64,000 bases of DNA from Mucilaginibacter straminoryzae. GTDB taxonomy: Bacteria > Bacteroidota > Bacteroidia > Sphingobacteriales > Sphingobacteriaceae. Position numbers and translations under genes: made by a program. Of this stretch, positions 35,674 to 44,404 are shown piece after piece. The notes under the pieces were generated by a model. That model was not told where the DNA came from. It saw only the letters and a list, made by a program, of their open reading frames with translations, and searched no databases. Every line of letters begins with the position of its first letter. Position 1 is the first letter of the stretch. The stretch covers positions 778,692 through 842,691 of the forward strand of contig NZ_JALJEJ010000002.1 in NCBI RefSeq assembly GCF_022953055.1, given 5' to 3'.

Positions 35674-37308
35674 TTGAAAAGAAAAGATTTTCTTTACCTG
35701 AGCGGCATGGGCGTTGGCGCAGCCATGTTGTCCAATATACCGGTTATAGGTTCGCCAGTACATATCGAAGATGCGCTGGCGCCGTCAGAGACTGCTAAGA
35801 AAAAGCAAATGGCAGATGTGGCGTTGAATACGGCAAAATCTAAAGGCGCTTCTTATGCCGATGTTCGTATCGGGCGCTACCTTAACCAGTCAGTAATCAC
35901 CCGCGAAGACCGCGTGCAGAACATTGCGAATACCGAATCTTATGGTATGGGGATCCGTGTTTTGGCCAACGGCTGCTGGGGCTTTGCCGCGACAGACCGC
36001 ATGGATAACGATAGCATTGCCCGCGCTGCTGATTTAGCAGTTCGTATTGCAAAGGACAATGCCAAGCTGTTAACAGAACCTGTACAACTGGCACCGCAAA
36101 AGGGATACGGCGAGGTGAGCTGGAAAACACCGATTGTGACAAATGCTTTTGAAGTGCCAGTAAAAGATAAAGTAGCCTTGCTGTTAGAGGCGAATAACGC
36201 GGCCATGAAGGCAGGCGCCAGCTTCATCAATAACTCGTTATTTATGATTAATGAGCAGAAGTATTTTGCGTCTACGGAAGGCTCCTATATTGATCAGGAC
36301 ATTCACCGCATCTGGCCTAATTTTACGATCACTAAAACAGATAAAACAACCGGCAGATTTGAAACCCGTAACTCGCTTGCTGCACCAATGGGCATGGGGT
36401 ACGAGTATTTAATGCCGGATAGTTCCACCGTGTTAAACGGTATCTTCTCGCTGTTCACTACCCGTTATAACATGGTAGAAGACGCACGGATAGCTACTGC
36501 ACAACTTGACGAGAAGCTTAAAGCAAAACCGGTAGAACCGGGTAAGTATGACCTGATCCTCGACCCGACGAACCTGTTCCTTACGATCCACGAATCTGTT
36601 GGGCACCCGACAGAGCTGGACCGTGTGCTGGGCTACGAAGCCAACTTTGCCGGCACCAGCTTCCTCACGCTGGATAAATGGAAGTCAGGTAACTTTAATT
36701 TCGGTAGTAAGATTGTGAACTTTGTGGGCGATAAAACCCAACCGGGCGCCTTAGGTACGGTAGGTTATGACGACGAGGGCGTGAAATGTGGCAAGTGGGA
36801 CATCATTAAAGACGGTACTTTAGTGAACTACCAGACCATCCGCGACCAGGCCCATATCCTGGGACTGAATGCTTCGCAGGGTTGCTGCTATGCTGACGAC
36901 TGGAGTTCGGTTCAGTTCCAGCGGATGCCAAACGTGAGCTTGCAACCGGGCAAGAATAAACTGACACCTGCCGAGATGATTAAAAATACGGAGAAGGGTT
37001 TGTATATGTTTGGCCGAAATTCTTACTCTATCGATCAACAGCGTTATAACTTCCAGTTCAGCAGCCAGTTGTGCTACGAGATCCGTAACGGGCAGATTGC
37101 CGGTATGGTGAGTGGTGCAGCCTATCAGGCTAATACGCAGGAGTTTTGGAACTCGTGCTCTGCTATTTGCGATGAACGTGATTATCGCCTGGGCGGTTCC
37201 TTCTTTGACGGTAAAGGGCAACCTCAACAGGTAAGCGCGGTATCGCACGGATGCGCCACCACTAAATTTGATAAGGTGAACATCATTAATACTGCAAGAA
37301 AGATTTAA
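35674..37308 (+). CDS. tldD: TldD-family metalloprotease with Tat-like N-terminus (copy 2, no partner)
   Basis: 544 aa, closely similar to copy 1 throughout (M-K-R-K-D-F-L-Y-L-S-G-M-G-V-G-A-A-M-L-S start; H-E-S-V-G-H near residue 307; F-F-D-G-K-G-Q C-terminal motif). The TTG start at 35674 is obligatory: an in-frame TGA lies three codons upstream. Unlike copies 1 and 3 there is no tldE beside it; a terminator and an aldose epimerase gene follow. It may be a solitary paralogue sharing a TldE from the other loci. Confidence 0.9.
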   Translation: MKRKDFLYLSGMGVGAAMLSNIPVIGSPVHIEDALAPSETAKKKQMADVALNTAKSKGASYADVRIGRYLNQSVITREDRVQNIANTESYGMGIRVLANGCWGFAATDRMDNDSIARAADLAVRIAKDNAKLLTEPVQLAPQKGYGEVSWKTPIVTNAFEVPVKDKVALLLEANNAAMKAGASFINNSLFMINEQKYFASTEGSYIDQDIHRIWPNFTITKTDKTTGRFETRNSLAAPMGMGYEYLMPDSSTVLNGIFSLFTTRYNMVEDARIATAQLDEKLKAKPVEPGKYDLILDPTNLFLTIHESVGHPTELDRVLGYEANFAGTSFLTLDKWKSGNFNFGSKIVNFVGDKTQPGALGTVGYDDEGVKCGKWDIIKDGTLVNYQTIRDQAHILGLNASQGCCYADDWSSVQFQRMPNVSLQPGKNKLTPAEMIKNTEKGLYMFGRNSYSIDQQRYNFQFSSQLCYEIRNGQIAGMVSGAAYQANTQEFWNSCSAICDERDYRLGGSFFDGKGQPQQVSAVSHGCATTKFDKVNIINTARKI

Positions 37309-37331
37309 GAAAGATCTGGAGATAAAACAAG

Positions 37332-37362
37332 AAAGGTCCAAAGTCAAATGCTTCGGACCTTT
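37332..37362. terminator. bidirectional terminator between tldD copy 2 and the epimerase gene
   Basis: A stem of AAAGGTCC against GGACCTTT with an imperfect inner part (AAAGT.AAATGCTTC). It lies between the convergent genes and can end both transcripts; T-runs are short on each side. Confidence 0.65.
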
Positions 37363-37371
37363 GAAATAAGA

Positions 37372-38244
37372 TTAAGCACCAATGGTAATAAAGTAAGGCG
37401 CTTCGAACACGTGCCCGTATTCTAACCTTTGTATGGCTTCTTTTTCGGTAATGTCTTTCGGTTCGCCCACGCTATCTGCACAACCCAACCACGGCTCGAC
37501 ACATACAAAATCAGCACCGGGTTTTGCCCAGATACCTAAATAACTGTAATGCGGGAACTCGACCGTCAGCCATTGCTCATGTTTTGCTGTTTTGATACTT
37601 ACAGCACGGCTTTTCAGGTTTTTAAACACCAAAGCGTCGGCAGCGAAAAGATCGTGATGAAGTGGTAATTTGTTGCCTTCTGTTTTAATGGGTAGTGTTT
37701 GTCCGTTAAAGAAACCTTCTTGGGAAAGCTGGTGGGTAATTAGCTGTTCGGCAGTTTCAAACTCTAAGTAATAATCCTGGTATTGCTCGCCGCTAAAAAA
37801 TGGTACGTTAAAAGCAGGGTGCCCGCCCACCGAAAAATAAATTGGTTTTGAATCCAGGTTGATCACTTTATAAGTTACTCTTAACGAGTTTTCAATCAGG
37901 TCATACAAAACCTGGAAATTAAACTTGTATGGGTAAGCAGTTAATGTTTTTTCGGAATACTGCAAAGAGAATACGGCGTGGCTTTTAGTAGCCTCTGCCA
38001 GCCTGAATTCAGTCGGCCGTGCAAAGCCGTGTCGTTGCATCGGGTAGGCCTGCCCGTTAACCATCAGCTGGTTATTAATAAGTCCGCCCACTACCGGGAA
38101 AAGGTTAGGTGCATGCCATCCCCAAACTTTTGGATCAGCCTGCCACAAATGTTCAATTCCCGCGGCTTTATTATACACAGAAGTTAACTCTGCGCCTTGC
38201 AAGCGGATGCCAACTCTCAAATACTCGTTTTCCAGAAAAGTCAT
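37372..38244 (-). CDS. aldose 1-epimerase family protein
   Basis: 290 aa. The galactose-mutarotase fold is suggested by G-A-E-L-T-S-V-Y-N near residue 18, R-H-G-F-A-R (with conserved His), F-S-V-G-G-H-P-A-F-N-V-P and C-V-E-P-W-L-G. It probably interconverts sugar anomers. The substrate is not determinable. ATG start 38244. It stands alone between tldD copy 2 and the repeat-rich gap 38245-38639. Confidence 0.85.
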   Translation of the reverse strand: MTFLENEYLRVGIRLQGAELTSVYNKAAGIEHLWQADPKVWGWHAPNLFPVVGGLINNQLMVNGQAYPMQRHGFARPTEFRLAEATKSHAVFSLQYSEKTLTAYPYKFNFQVLYDLIENSLRVTYKVINLDSKPIYFSVGGHPAFNVPFFSGEQYQDYYLEFETAEQLITHQLSQEGFFNGQTLPIKTEGNKLPLHHDLFAADALVFKNLKSRAVSIKTAKHEQWLTVEFPHYSYLGIWAKPGADFVCVEPWLGCADSVGEPKDITEKEAIQRLEYGHVFEAPYFITIGA

Positions 38245-38639
38245 ATGTAGCAGATTGTTTTACGCTAAGGTAATGATCTCAACAATTCAATCAATGGCTA
38301 GTTCCCTTTTTTCTGGTGCTGATGGCTTTTAATAAGTCATCCTGAACCTGTTTCTGGATATTTGGCAGTCGCTAGACTCCCTGCCGAGTTACCATTATTT
38401 AAGGAGCTGTGGTGTGTCGTTCACAGTATTAAAGAGACACGAGGTGTCGTGTCTCTACAGAAACAGTGTCATCCTGAACGAAGTGAAGAATCTGTAAACG
38501 AGCTATGTACAGATCTGCCCCGAACTAATTTCGGAAAACTTCCGAACTGATTAAAAAAGCGAAGAAGATTCTTCACTTCGTTCAGAATGACAGCTTAATT
38601 TATAAATTCGGCCAAAACACTTTATCCTATTATTCAAAT
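38245..38639. repeat. 395-bp repeat-rich gap
   Basis: 38365-38467 is a direct copy of the block at 27739-27840 (GCAGTCGCTAG.., GTGGTGTGTCGTTCACAGTA, GAGACACGAGGTGTCGTGTC). 38467-38592 is an inverted repeat whose 27-bp arms (TGTCATCCTGAACGAAGTGA.. and ..CACTTCGTTCAGAATGACA) differ at one position. No gene is seen. Confidence 0.8.
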
Positions 38640-39152
38640 TTACCCCTTCTTCGCTTTTAACGCCCTGATCATTTCCGGGTAACCCATGCGGTTTACCATA
38701 GCATTAACGGTATTAACAACCCTGTTGGTACGTGTTGCTTCTGTCTTTGCGCTGTTAATCCATTTGATAAAATAATCGCGGTGGCCTTTGGGAAGCGAAT
38801 TAAAAAACTCGAGCCCTTCCGGTTCTTCATCCAGGCACATTTGCAGATCTTTGGGTACTTCGATCACGAAATCGTCGTGTACTTCTAAAACAACGTTAAC
38901 CATCGCCCCTTTGCTTTTGCGGATTCCCTTGCGCATCTCTGCATTCACGGCAATGATAAAATTCCCTTCACCCATTGGGATCATGGCTACGCCGGAGATC
39001 TGAAAATGATCCAACATCCCCTTCACCCGGAAAGATTTCTTGTTCCCCGGCTTCAATTCGGCCGCTACATGTGCCGGGATTTCGATGTAGGTCCACCCGG
39101 TTTTCTCGCCCTGGTCGGCAAACTGATGCAAAACGGCCTCGAATGTTATCAT
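38640..39152 (-). CDS. DUF1905 / YdeI (OmdA)-associated protein
   Basis: 170 aa. The first part has the DUF1905 pattern (W-T-Y-I-E-I-P, F-R-V-K-G, P-M-G-E-G-N-F-I-I-A-V-N). The last part is the OmdA/YdeI helical region (L-P-K-G-H-R-D-Y-F-I-K-W-I-N-S-A-K-T-E-A-T-R). Relatives are annotated as bacteriocin-protection or OmpD-associated, but the molecular role is not established. Cytosolic, single-gene unit, ATG start 39152. Confidence 0.82.
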   Translation of the reverse strand: MITFEAVLHQFADQGEKTGWTYIEIPAHVAAELKPGNKKSFRVKGMLDHFQISGVAMIPMGEGNFIIAVNAEMRKGIRKSKGAMVNVVLEVHDDFVIEVPKDLQMCLDEEPEGLEFFNSLPKGHRDYFIKWINSAKTEATRTNRVVNTVNAMVNRMGYPEMIRALKAKKG

Positions 39153-39293
39153 AATGGCAATAAAATTAACACGATAAGCTGCAAATCATAAAAATTAAAA
39201 TAGGGCTATAATTTCTTTCGCTACGTGCAACGCAGGCAAAATACTTTGGTCTCTTAGATAGAATTAAGTTGAACAATTAAACATACCAATATT

Positions 39294-39725
39294 ATGAAAA
39301 CCTTAAAAACTCTTACACTGGCTATCTGCCTTTTAATTACCGCAGTTGTTTCACATGCAAAAGACGACAGTAGAAACGCAAAAGCGGCAACACCTTATTT
39401 TGCATTAAAGACTTATGTTGAAGCGGTAAGCCACGGTAACCTGAAAGACCTTGATTTTGCGATTGATAAGTCTGCCAAATTTAGTCTGCTACGCGGTAAA
39501 GAGATCCTTAGCTTCGATAAAGAGCAAACCATGAATTTCTTTAAAACTACTGCCGGGTATAGCCAGGCCTGTACTATCAGAACTACTGTTGTCAACAGTA
39601 ATGCCGACTTTTTGCTGGCAAGGGTTGATATGAAATATAAAGATTTCACCCGGAGCAATTATGTTACCGTGAGCAATATGGGCAGCATCTGGAAAATTAC
39701 CGATGTGTACAGCACCTTTAAATAA
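39294..39725 (+). CDS. secreted NTF2-like protein (paralogue 1)
   Basis: 143 aa with a Sec signal (M-K-T-L-K-T-L-T-L-A-I-C-L-L-I-T-A-V-V-S-H-A). The mature part has an SnoaL/NTF2-like pattern (L-K-T-Y-V-E-A-V-S-H-G-N, L-L-R-G-K-E-I-L-S-F-D, W-K-I-T-D-V-Y-S). Putative lumazine-binding relatives have this form. It is clearly paralogous along its whole length to the gene at 50757-51185, including the ending V-Y-S-x-F-K. Function unknown. Confidence 0.75.
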   Translation: MKTLKTLTLAICLLITAVVSHAKDDSRNAKAATPYFALKTYVEAVSHGNLKDLDFAIDKSAKFSLLRGKEILSFDKEQTMNFFKTTAGYSQACTIRTTVVNSNADFLLARVDMKYKDFTRSNYVTVSNMGSIWKITDVYSTFK

Positions 39726-39747
39726 GAACTGACAGACCTAAGAACAC

Positions 39748-39771
39748 AAAAGGCCGCTAAAGCGGCTTTTT
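39748..39771. terminator. terminator after NTF2-like gene 1 / RDD gene
   Basis: AAAGGCCGCT-AA-AGCGGCTTTTT; convergent with the RDD gene and usable in both directions. A very similar hairpin (50701-50720) follows paralogue 2. Confidence 0.8.
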
Positions 39772-39779
39772 GCATTTAT

Positions 39780-40388
39780 TCAGATCAGACGATCTTTTAC
39801 TACCAGCGTACCGGCAATCATATCATGTAAACATTGCTGTCGCTTATTGAAAAAATTAAACAAGTAACCTATCCCAAAGGTGGCTACAGAAAAAATCTTA
39901 GACAGGTTACGCCCTAACGCATGTGCAACGGAGATCGGGGCGCCTTGTTCGTTGGTCACCTTTATCTTCAGCACCTGTTTACCAAAGGTACCCTGCTTCT
40001 GCCCGGCTTCAAACACTACATGATAAACCAGGTTCAGTAACGGCACCAAAACTAAAAGGCTTACCGTAAGCACCATACTCATTAAACTGCGCGGACTTAA
40101 TAATACAATCAGGAACACCGGGACGATACACGCACCGGACACCGTTAACCAGTCTATCACCGCTGCCAGCAGCCGCTGATCAAAACTTCCGAAATACTGC
40201 GGAATAACGGCAGGTTTTTTAAACCCGAGGATCTGGCGTAGCTCGGGCACCTCATGCGCCTCTTTGTAATCCACCATTTCCTTCGTCTTCACAAAGTCTG
40301 CGGCTTTCAATCCCTTCTGCTTCAGCTGAGTGACGGTGAAAGGTCCCTCTGGCTTTCCCTTAACTACTAAATAATATAATTGAGACAT
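39780..40388 (-). CDS. RDD family membrane protein with N-terminal GYF_2-like domain
   Basis: 202 aa. Residues 1-55 form a GYF_2-type domain (Y-Y-L-V-V-K-G-K-P-E-G-P-F-T-V-T-Q-L). An RDD domain follows (F-D-Q-R-L-L-A-A-V-I-D-W, then two further TM helices, and Q-K-Q-G-T-F-G-K-Q-V-L-K-I-K-V-T). An inner-membrane protein of unknown substrate; RDD proteins are suggested transport or ion-homeostasis factors. ATG start 40388; a terminator separates it from the upstream LiaF-like gene. Confidence 0.82.
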   Translation of the reverse strand: MSQLYYLVVKGKPEGPFTVTQLKQKGLKAADFVKTKEMVDYKEAHEVPELRQILGFKKPAVIPQYFGSFDQRLLAAVIDWLTVSGACIVPVFLIVLLSPRSLMSMVLTVSLLVLVPLLNLVYHVVFEAGQKQGTFGKQVLKIKVTNEQGAPISVAHALGRNLSKIFSVATFGIGYLFNFFNKRQQCLHDMIAGTLVVKDRLI

Positions 40389-40403
40389 GACTATAACTAA
40401 AAA

Positions 40404-40430
40404 AACCGCCTTGCAATATACAAAGCGGTT
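40404..40430 (-). terminator. terminator after LiaF-like gene
   Basis: On the minus strand AACCGCTTTG-TATATTG-CAAGGCGGTT with a run of T. It sits 22 bp after the LiaF-like stop codon. Confidence 0.75.
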
Positions 40431-40451
40431 GAAGAAGATGGTGAAATATGA

Positions 40452-41450
40452 TTAGTAGCGGTTCACTTTAAAATCAGACAAGCCCCCGCTGATGCGGATA
40501 ATGATCTTTTTGCTCGCAGCCGAGAAACCCGGAGTTTCATAGCGGCCGCTTTCAGTCTTGGTGAACCCGCTGAAGTTATTGTCAGATAAACCGGTGCTGC
40601 TGTTAATGCTGCAGGCGGCATCTTTAGGTACATTCACGGTAATATCAGATACGCCAGATTTTACAGTTACCTCGGTGTTGCCCTCAACCGGCTGGCCAAG
40701 TTTTACTTTAAAGGAAGCAGCGCCGCCATTGATCGCAAAATTACTCACCTTGTATTTACTTAAGTCGAAATCAAGGTCTGTTGCACCTGCGTTTACGTTA
40801 ATGTTCCAGATCGGTGCCAGGTTCAGCTTAATCTCGGCTTTGTTTGTTTTCTTGTCGTCGCTGCTCCACCTGAAGTGTCCACGGGCGTCGCCTTTCATCC
40901 TAAAATCGATCACGCTTGAAGAATCATGCGTTTCAACCTTCATCACATGGTGCCCATAGTATTCTTTAATATCGGCAGAAAATAATTCGTTAGTGGTATC
41001 GCTTAACCGGTACTGCATTCCGCCGCCGCTGATGTTCAATTTAGCAAATTTGGTTACCGCGGTGTAAGGCGTGTGGTAAAAGTTATTACCATCTATCTTG
41101 ACTACATTGCCATTTTTAACGGTATCGCTGTCATCATCGTCGAAGCTGAAATCTTCGTCGCCGTTACCGCGATGGTTAAAATAGATATGCGGCAGGAAGC
41201 TAAAGCGATCACCAAAATCTGCAAAGAACAGTACAAATAATCCAGCGGCTAATACGCCGGTTTTTACAATCCGTGCTGCCACGGTGCGGTTGTTAGCCAA
41301 TAGCAGGTTTACACCGCCAATGATCAGGAATACAGGCCATAAGTGCAGGAAGTTGCTCCAATGGAATTCAAGGTATCCCAGGTTTACTAAAAGTATGGCC
41401 ACGCCTATCAATACCAGGATAATGCCGGGGCCTAATCTATCTTTTTTCAT
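40452..41450 (-). CDS. LiaI/LiaF-like membrane protein with DUF4097-type domain
   Basis: 332 aa. The first 85 residues contain three short hydrophobic helices of the LiaI-LiaF-like TM module (G-P-G-I-I-L-V-L-I-G-V-A-I-L-L; L-W-P-V-F-L-I-I-G-G-V-N-L-L). An acidic linker follows (D-E-D-F-S-F-D-D-D-D-S), then a beta-rich C-terminal domain ending S-G-G-L-S-D-F-K-V. It overlaps pspC by 4 nt (ATGA). By analogy the pair would act in envelope-stress sensing, but no kinase/regulator partner is adjacent. Confidence 0.78.
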   Translation of the reverse strand: MKKDRLGPGIILVLIGVAILLVNLGYLEFHWSNFLHLWPVFLIIGGVNLLLANNRTVAARIVKTGVLAAGLFVLFFADFGDRFSFLPHIYFNHRGNGDEDFSFDDDDSDTVKNGNVVKIDGNNFYHTPYTAVTKFAKLNISGGGMQYRLSDTTNELFSADIKEYYGHHVMKVETHDSSSVIDFRMKGDARGHFRWSSDDKKTNKAEIKLNLAPIWNINVNAGATDLDFDLSKYKVSNFAINGGAASFKVKLGQPVEGNTEVTVKSGVSDITVNVPKDAACSINSSTGLSDNNFSGFTKTESGRYETPGFSAASKKIIIRISGGLSDFKVNRY

Positions 41451-41989
41451 AATTGCTCAACATTAGGGTCGTTATCAGAAGTAGTGTCTTTTTTTGGCTC
41501 AGCCTCGGGTGTTGGAGTTGCCTGTTTCCATTCAACCTTTTTATTTTTACCACCAGAGAAGATCATAAATACGCCTACCAGTACCAGGATTCCGGGCCAC
41601 CATAGATCAAAGTGCCAGTCGGGAATAATATCTAATTGATCTATCAGTAAACCCGCACCCAGCAGGATCAATACCACACCACCGATAATAGCCGCTGTAG
41701 ACGGGCCTTTAGGTGCAGGTGCTATCGGGGCCTGGTAGAAGGGCTGTTGCGGTTGTGCCGCCCCGCCCGGAGGAACAGTGTAATCAACCGGAGGCACAAA
41801 AGTGAACGGTTTCTTAGGAAGCACTATCCAAAGCACGATATAGATCATGCCGCCGCCGCCTTTAAAAATAAGGGTCAATACAAATATCAGCCTTACTAAA
41901 GATACATCTACATTAAAGTAATCTGCCAGTCCAGCGCAAACCCCGGCAATAGTTTTCCGTTGTTCGTCGCGATAAAGTTTCTTTTCCAT
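41447..41989 (-). CDS. PspC domain-containing membrane protein
   Basis: 180 aa. The PspC domain is at residues 1-60 (L-Y-R-D-E-Q-R-K-T-I-A-G-V-C-A-G-L-A-D-Y-F), with a glycine-rich hinge (K-G-G-G-G-M) and TM helix. A Pro/Gln/Ala-rich linker and two more TM segments follow. It is first of a two-gene unit with the LiaF-like gene, with which it overlaps by 4 nt. Inferred envelope-stress function. Confidence 0.85.
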   Translation of the reverse strand: MEKKLYRDEQRKTIAGVCAGLADYFNVDVSLVRLIFVLTLIFKGGGGMIYIVLWIVLPKKPFTFVPPVDYTVPPGGAAQPQQPFYQAPIAPAPKGPSTAAIIGGVVLILLGAGLLIDQLDIIPDWHFDLWWPGILVLVGVFMIFSGGKNKKVEWKQATPTPEAEPKKDTTSDNDPNVEQL

Positions 41990-42019
41990 TTCAGTTTGTT
42001 TTTAGTGTGATTTATATTT

Positions 42020-42724
42020 TTATAACTGACCAGACAATGGCTTAACGATGATCTCATCTACATTGGCGCCGGCACTCATTTGATAAATGGTTAGCACGGC
42101 GGCGGCAATGTCTTCTGGCTGCACAAACAAGTTTTTATCTAACTGCGTGCCCTCCCAGGATGAGGTGAAGGTAGACCCCGGAATAACCGAAGTAACTTTA
42201 ACACCATATTGCTGCATTTCCAGTCTCATTATATTACTAAGACATAGTGTTGCAGCCTTTGTTACGCTATAAGTACCGGCATTCACCGAGGGATTAAGGG
42301 CAGCTACCGAGCAAATATTGAACACGTGGCCTTCACCGATATTTTGAAGCCGTTTACCGAAAAACCGGTAAAGTTCATACATCGGGCGCACGTTGGTATT
42401 CATCTGAAAATCGAAAGTTTCTTCCTCATCATCCAGTATGGATGTCGGCACAAAGGTGCCTACGTTATTTACCAGTACAGTAATTTCGCCCAGTTCATGC
42501 ACGGCTGTTTGGGCAAACTTGAGCAGGTCTGGCTTTTTTGTGACGTCCGCTTCAACCGCTATCACCTTTATATCAGGGTTTAACTGCTGCAAATGCTGTT
42601 GGGTTTCCGTCAAATCTTTTATATTTCGTGAACAAATTGCAAGGTTTAATCCTTCTTTAGCCAAAGCGATAGCTATAGCACGGCCAATACCTTTGGTGGC
42701 ACCGGTAATTAATGCGTTTTTCAT
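42020..42724 (-). CDS. SDR-family oxidoreductase
   Basis: 234 aa. Nucleotide-binding T-G-A-T-K-G-I-G near residue 8, N-N-V-G-T-F, the catalytic Ser (C-S-V-A-A-L) and Y-S-V-T-K. It resembles 3-ketoacyl-ACP reductase-like short-chain dehydrogenases; the substrate is unknown. ATG start 42724; divergent from mlaE across 82 bp. Confidence 0.88.
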   Translation of the reverse strand: MKNALITGATKGIGRAIAIALAKEGLNLAICSRNIKDLTETQQHLQQLNPDIKVIAVEADVTKKPDLLKFAQTAVHELGEITVLVNNVGTFVPTSILDDEEETFDFQMNTNVRPMYELYRFFGKRLQNIGEGHVFNICSVAALNPSVNAGTYSVTKAATLCLSNIMRLEMQQYGVKVTSVIPGSTFTSSWEGTQLDKNLFVQPEDIAAAVLTIYQMSAGANVDEIIVKPLSGQL

Positions 42725-42776
42725 GTTTAAAAGTAGCGCAATTGTAACAAGCTATAAAGCCTCTGCTTAAAAAATG

Positions 42777-42784
42777 TATTTTTG
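42777..42784 (+). promoter_or_regulatory. -7 box of mlaE
   Basis: TATTTTTG fits TAnnTTTG, 22 bp before the mlaE ATG. No -33 TTG at standard spacing was found. Confidence 0.45.
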
Positions 42785-42806
42785 GAACGAATATTAATCG
42801 ATCAGC

Positions 42807-43538
42807 ATGTTCTACCACTTCGGCCGATACTTATTACTTATACGCCTCAGCTTTAAGCGACCAGAAAATTTTAAGGTTTACTGGGACGAAGTGATGCGCG
42901 AAATGGTATCTATCGGCATTGGCTCGTTAGGCATTATCAGCATCATCTCGGTATTTATAGGGGCGGTGGCTACCATCCAAACTGCATTCCAGTTGGTAAG
43001 CGATTTTATCCCTAAAAGTATTGTGGGCGGTATCACCAGGGATTCAACCATCCTGGAGTTCAGCCCTACCATTTCTGCGCTGGTGCTGGCCGGCCGCGTA
43101 GGATCAAGCATTGCATCGGAAATTGGCACCATGCGCGTAACCGAGCAGATTGATGCCCTCGAAATTATGGGTGTAAATGCACCGGGGTACCTGATCGCAC
43201 CGAAAGTAATTTCGGGGCTGACGATGATCCCGCTGTTGAATATCATCTCTATCGGCCTGGGCCTGATCGGCGGTTATATTGCCTGCGCCGCGTCCGGCGA
43301 TGTTTCTACCGCAGATTATATCCGCGGTTTAACAGACGGTTTCAACCCGCTGATTATACAGGTTACTATTGTTAAATCTATCTTCTTCGGATTTATTATC
43401 ACTTCTATCTGTGCCTACCAGGGCTTTTATACATCTGGCGGTGCATTAGAAGTTGGCCAGTCTGCAACCAAAGGTGTAGTTTACAGTTGTATCATGATCT
43501 TGTTTGCCGACCTAATAATATCACGTGTAATGTTATGA
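42807..43538 (+). CDS. mlaE: MlaE-family ABC transporter permease
   Basis: 243 aa, five or six TM helices with the MlaE core (G-G-I-T-R-D-S-T-I-L-E-F-S-P-T-I-S-A-L-V-L-A-G-R-V-G-S-S-I-A-S-E, shown across breaks at about residues 75-110) and E-I-G-T-M-R-V-T-E-Q-I-D-A-L. It would form the inner-membrane permease of a phospholipid transport system for outer-membrane lipid asymmetry. The stop overlaps the next gene's ATG. No MlaD (MCE) gene is adjacent. Confidence 0.92.
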   Translation: MFYHFGRYLLLIRLSFKRPENFKVYWDEVMREMVSIGIGSLGIISIISVFIGAVATIQTAFQLVSDFIPKSIVGGITRDSTILEFSPTISALVLAGRVGSSIASEIGTMRVTEQIDALEIMGVNAPGYLIAPKVISGLTMIPLLNIISIGLGLIGGYIACAASGDVSTADYIRGLTDGFNPLIIQVTIVKSIFFGFIITSICAYQGFYTSGGALEVGQSATKGVVYSCIMILFADLIISRVML

Positions 43539-44287
43539 TCGAGATCAAGGATATCTATAAAACTTTTGGCGAAAACGAAGTGCTGAAAGGCATCAGCGCC
43601 GAATTTAAACCCGGTAAGAATAACCTGATCATCGGCGGTTCGGGTTCAGGAAAAACAACCTTGCTGAAATGTATCGTCGGCCTGCACGAACCTACCAAAG
43701 GGCAGGTGTTCTTCGATGGCGAGAACTTTACCGACATGAACTTCGAGCAACGTGTGCCTGTTCGCAAACACATTGGCATGTTGTTCCAAAACTCTGCGCT
43801 TTTTGACTCCATGACGGTTGAGCAAAATATCATCTTCCCGTTAAATCTGTTTACCGATATGTCTAAAAGCGAAAAGCTGGATCGCGCCAACTTTTGCCTG
43901 AAACGGGTGAACCTGGAAGGCAAGAACAAGCTTTTCCCTGCTGAACTCTCCGGCGGGATGAAAAAGCGGGTAGGTATTGCACGTGCAATATCTATGGAGC
44001 CGAAATATCTTTTCGTAGATGAGCCGAACTCGGGCCTCGACCCGCAGACCTCTTTGGTGATTGACGACCTGATCAACGAAATCACCCAGGAATATAACAC
44101 CACCACGATTATCGTAACGCATGATATGAACTCGGTAATGGGTATCGGTGATCACATTATTTTCCTTTACCAGGGTAAAAAATGGTGGGAAGGTTCTAAT
44201 AAAGAGATTGCCCATACAGAAAATAAAGAACTGAACGATTTCGTATTCGCCAGTAAGTTTACACAGGCTGCGCGAGAGAAACTATAG
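43535..44287 (+). CDS. mlaF: MlaF-family ABC transporter ATPase
   Basis: 250 aa from ATG 43535, which overlaps the mlaE stop as ATGA; the longer frame upstream is inside mlaE. Walker A G-G-S-G-S-G-K-T-T, signature L-S-G-G-M-K-K-R-V-G-I-A (Mla-type), Walker B Y-L-F-V-D-E-P, and the D-loop N-S-G-L-D-P. It powers lipid transport with MlaE. Confidence 0.93.
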   Translation: MIEIKDIYKTFGENEVLKGISAEFKPGKNNLIIGGSGSGKTTLLKCIVGLHEPTKGQVFFDGENFTDMNFEQRVPVRKHIGMLFQNSALFDSMTVEQNIIFPLNLFTDMSKSEKLDRANFCLKRVNLEGKNKLFPAELSGGMKKRVGIARAISMEPKYLFVDEPNSGLDPQTSLVIDDLINEITQEYNTTTIIVTHDMNSVMGIGDHIIFLYQGKKWWEGSNKEIAHTENKELNDFVFASKFTQAAREKL

Positions 44288-44349
44288 CCAAGGTGCGGGT
44301 AGAGTTTAGTATACAGTTAAAGTTCATTAGGTCACTTGTAAGTTATAAC

Positions 44350-44357
44350 TATCTTTG
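44350..44357 (+). promoter_or_regulatory. -7 box upstream of methyltransferase gene
   Basis: TATCTTTG matches TAnnTTTG, 47 bp before the ATG. No properly spaced -33 was seen. The leader has two direct CTACTTGATAC repeats (44372-44382, 44386-44396). Confidence 0.45.
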
Positions 44358-44404
44358 TGATCCGGGTCTCACTACTTGATACCTGCTACTTGATACTTAA
44401 AACA

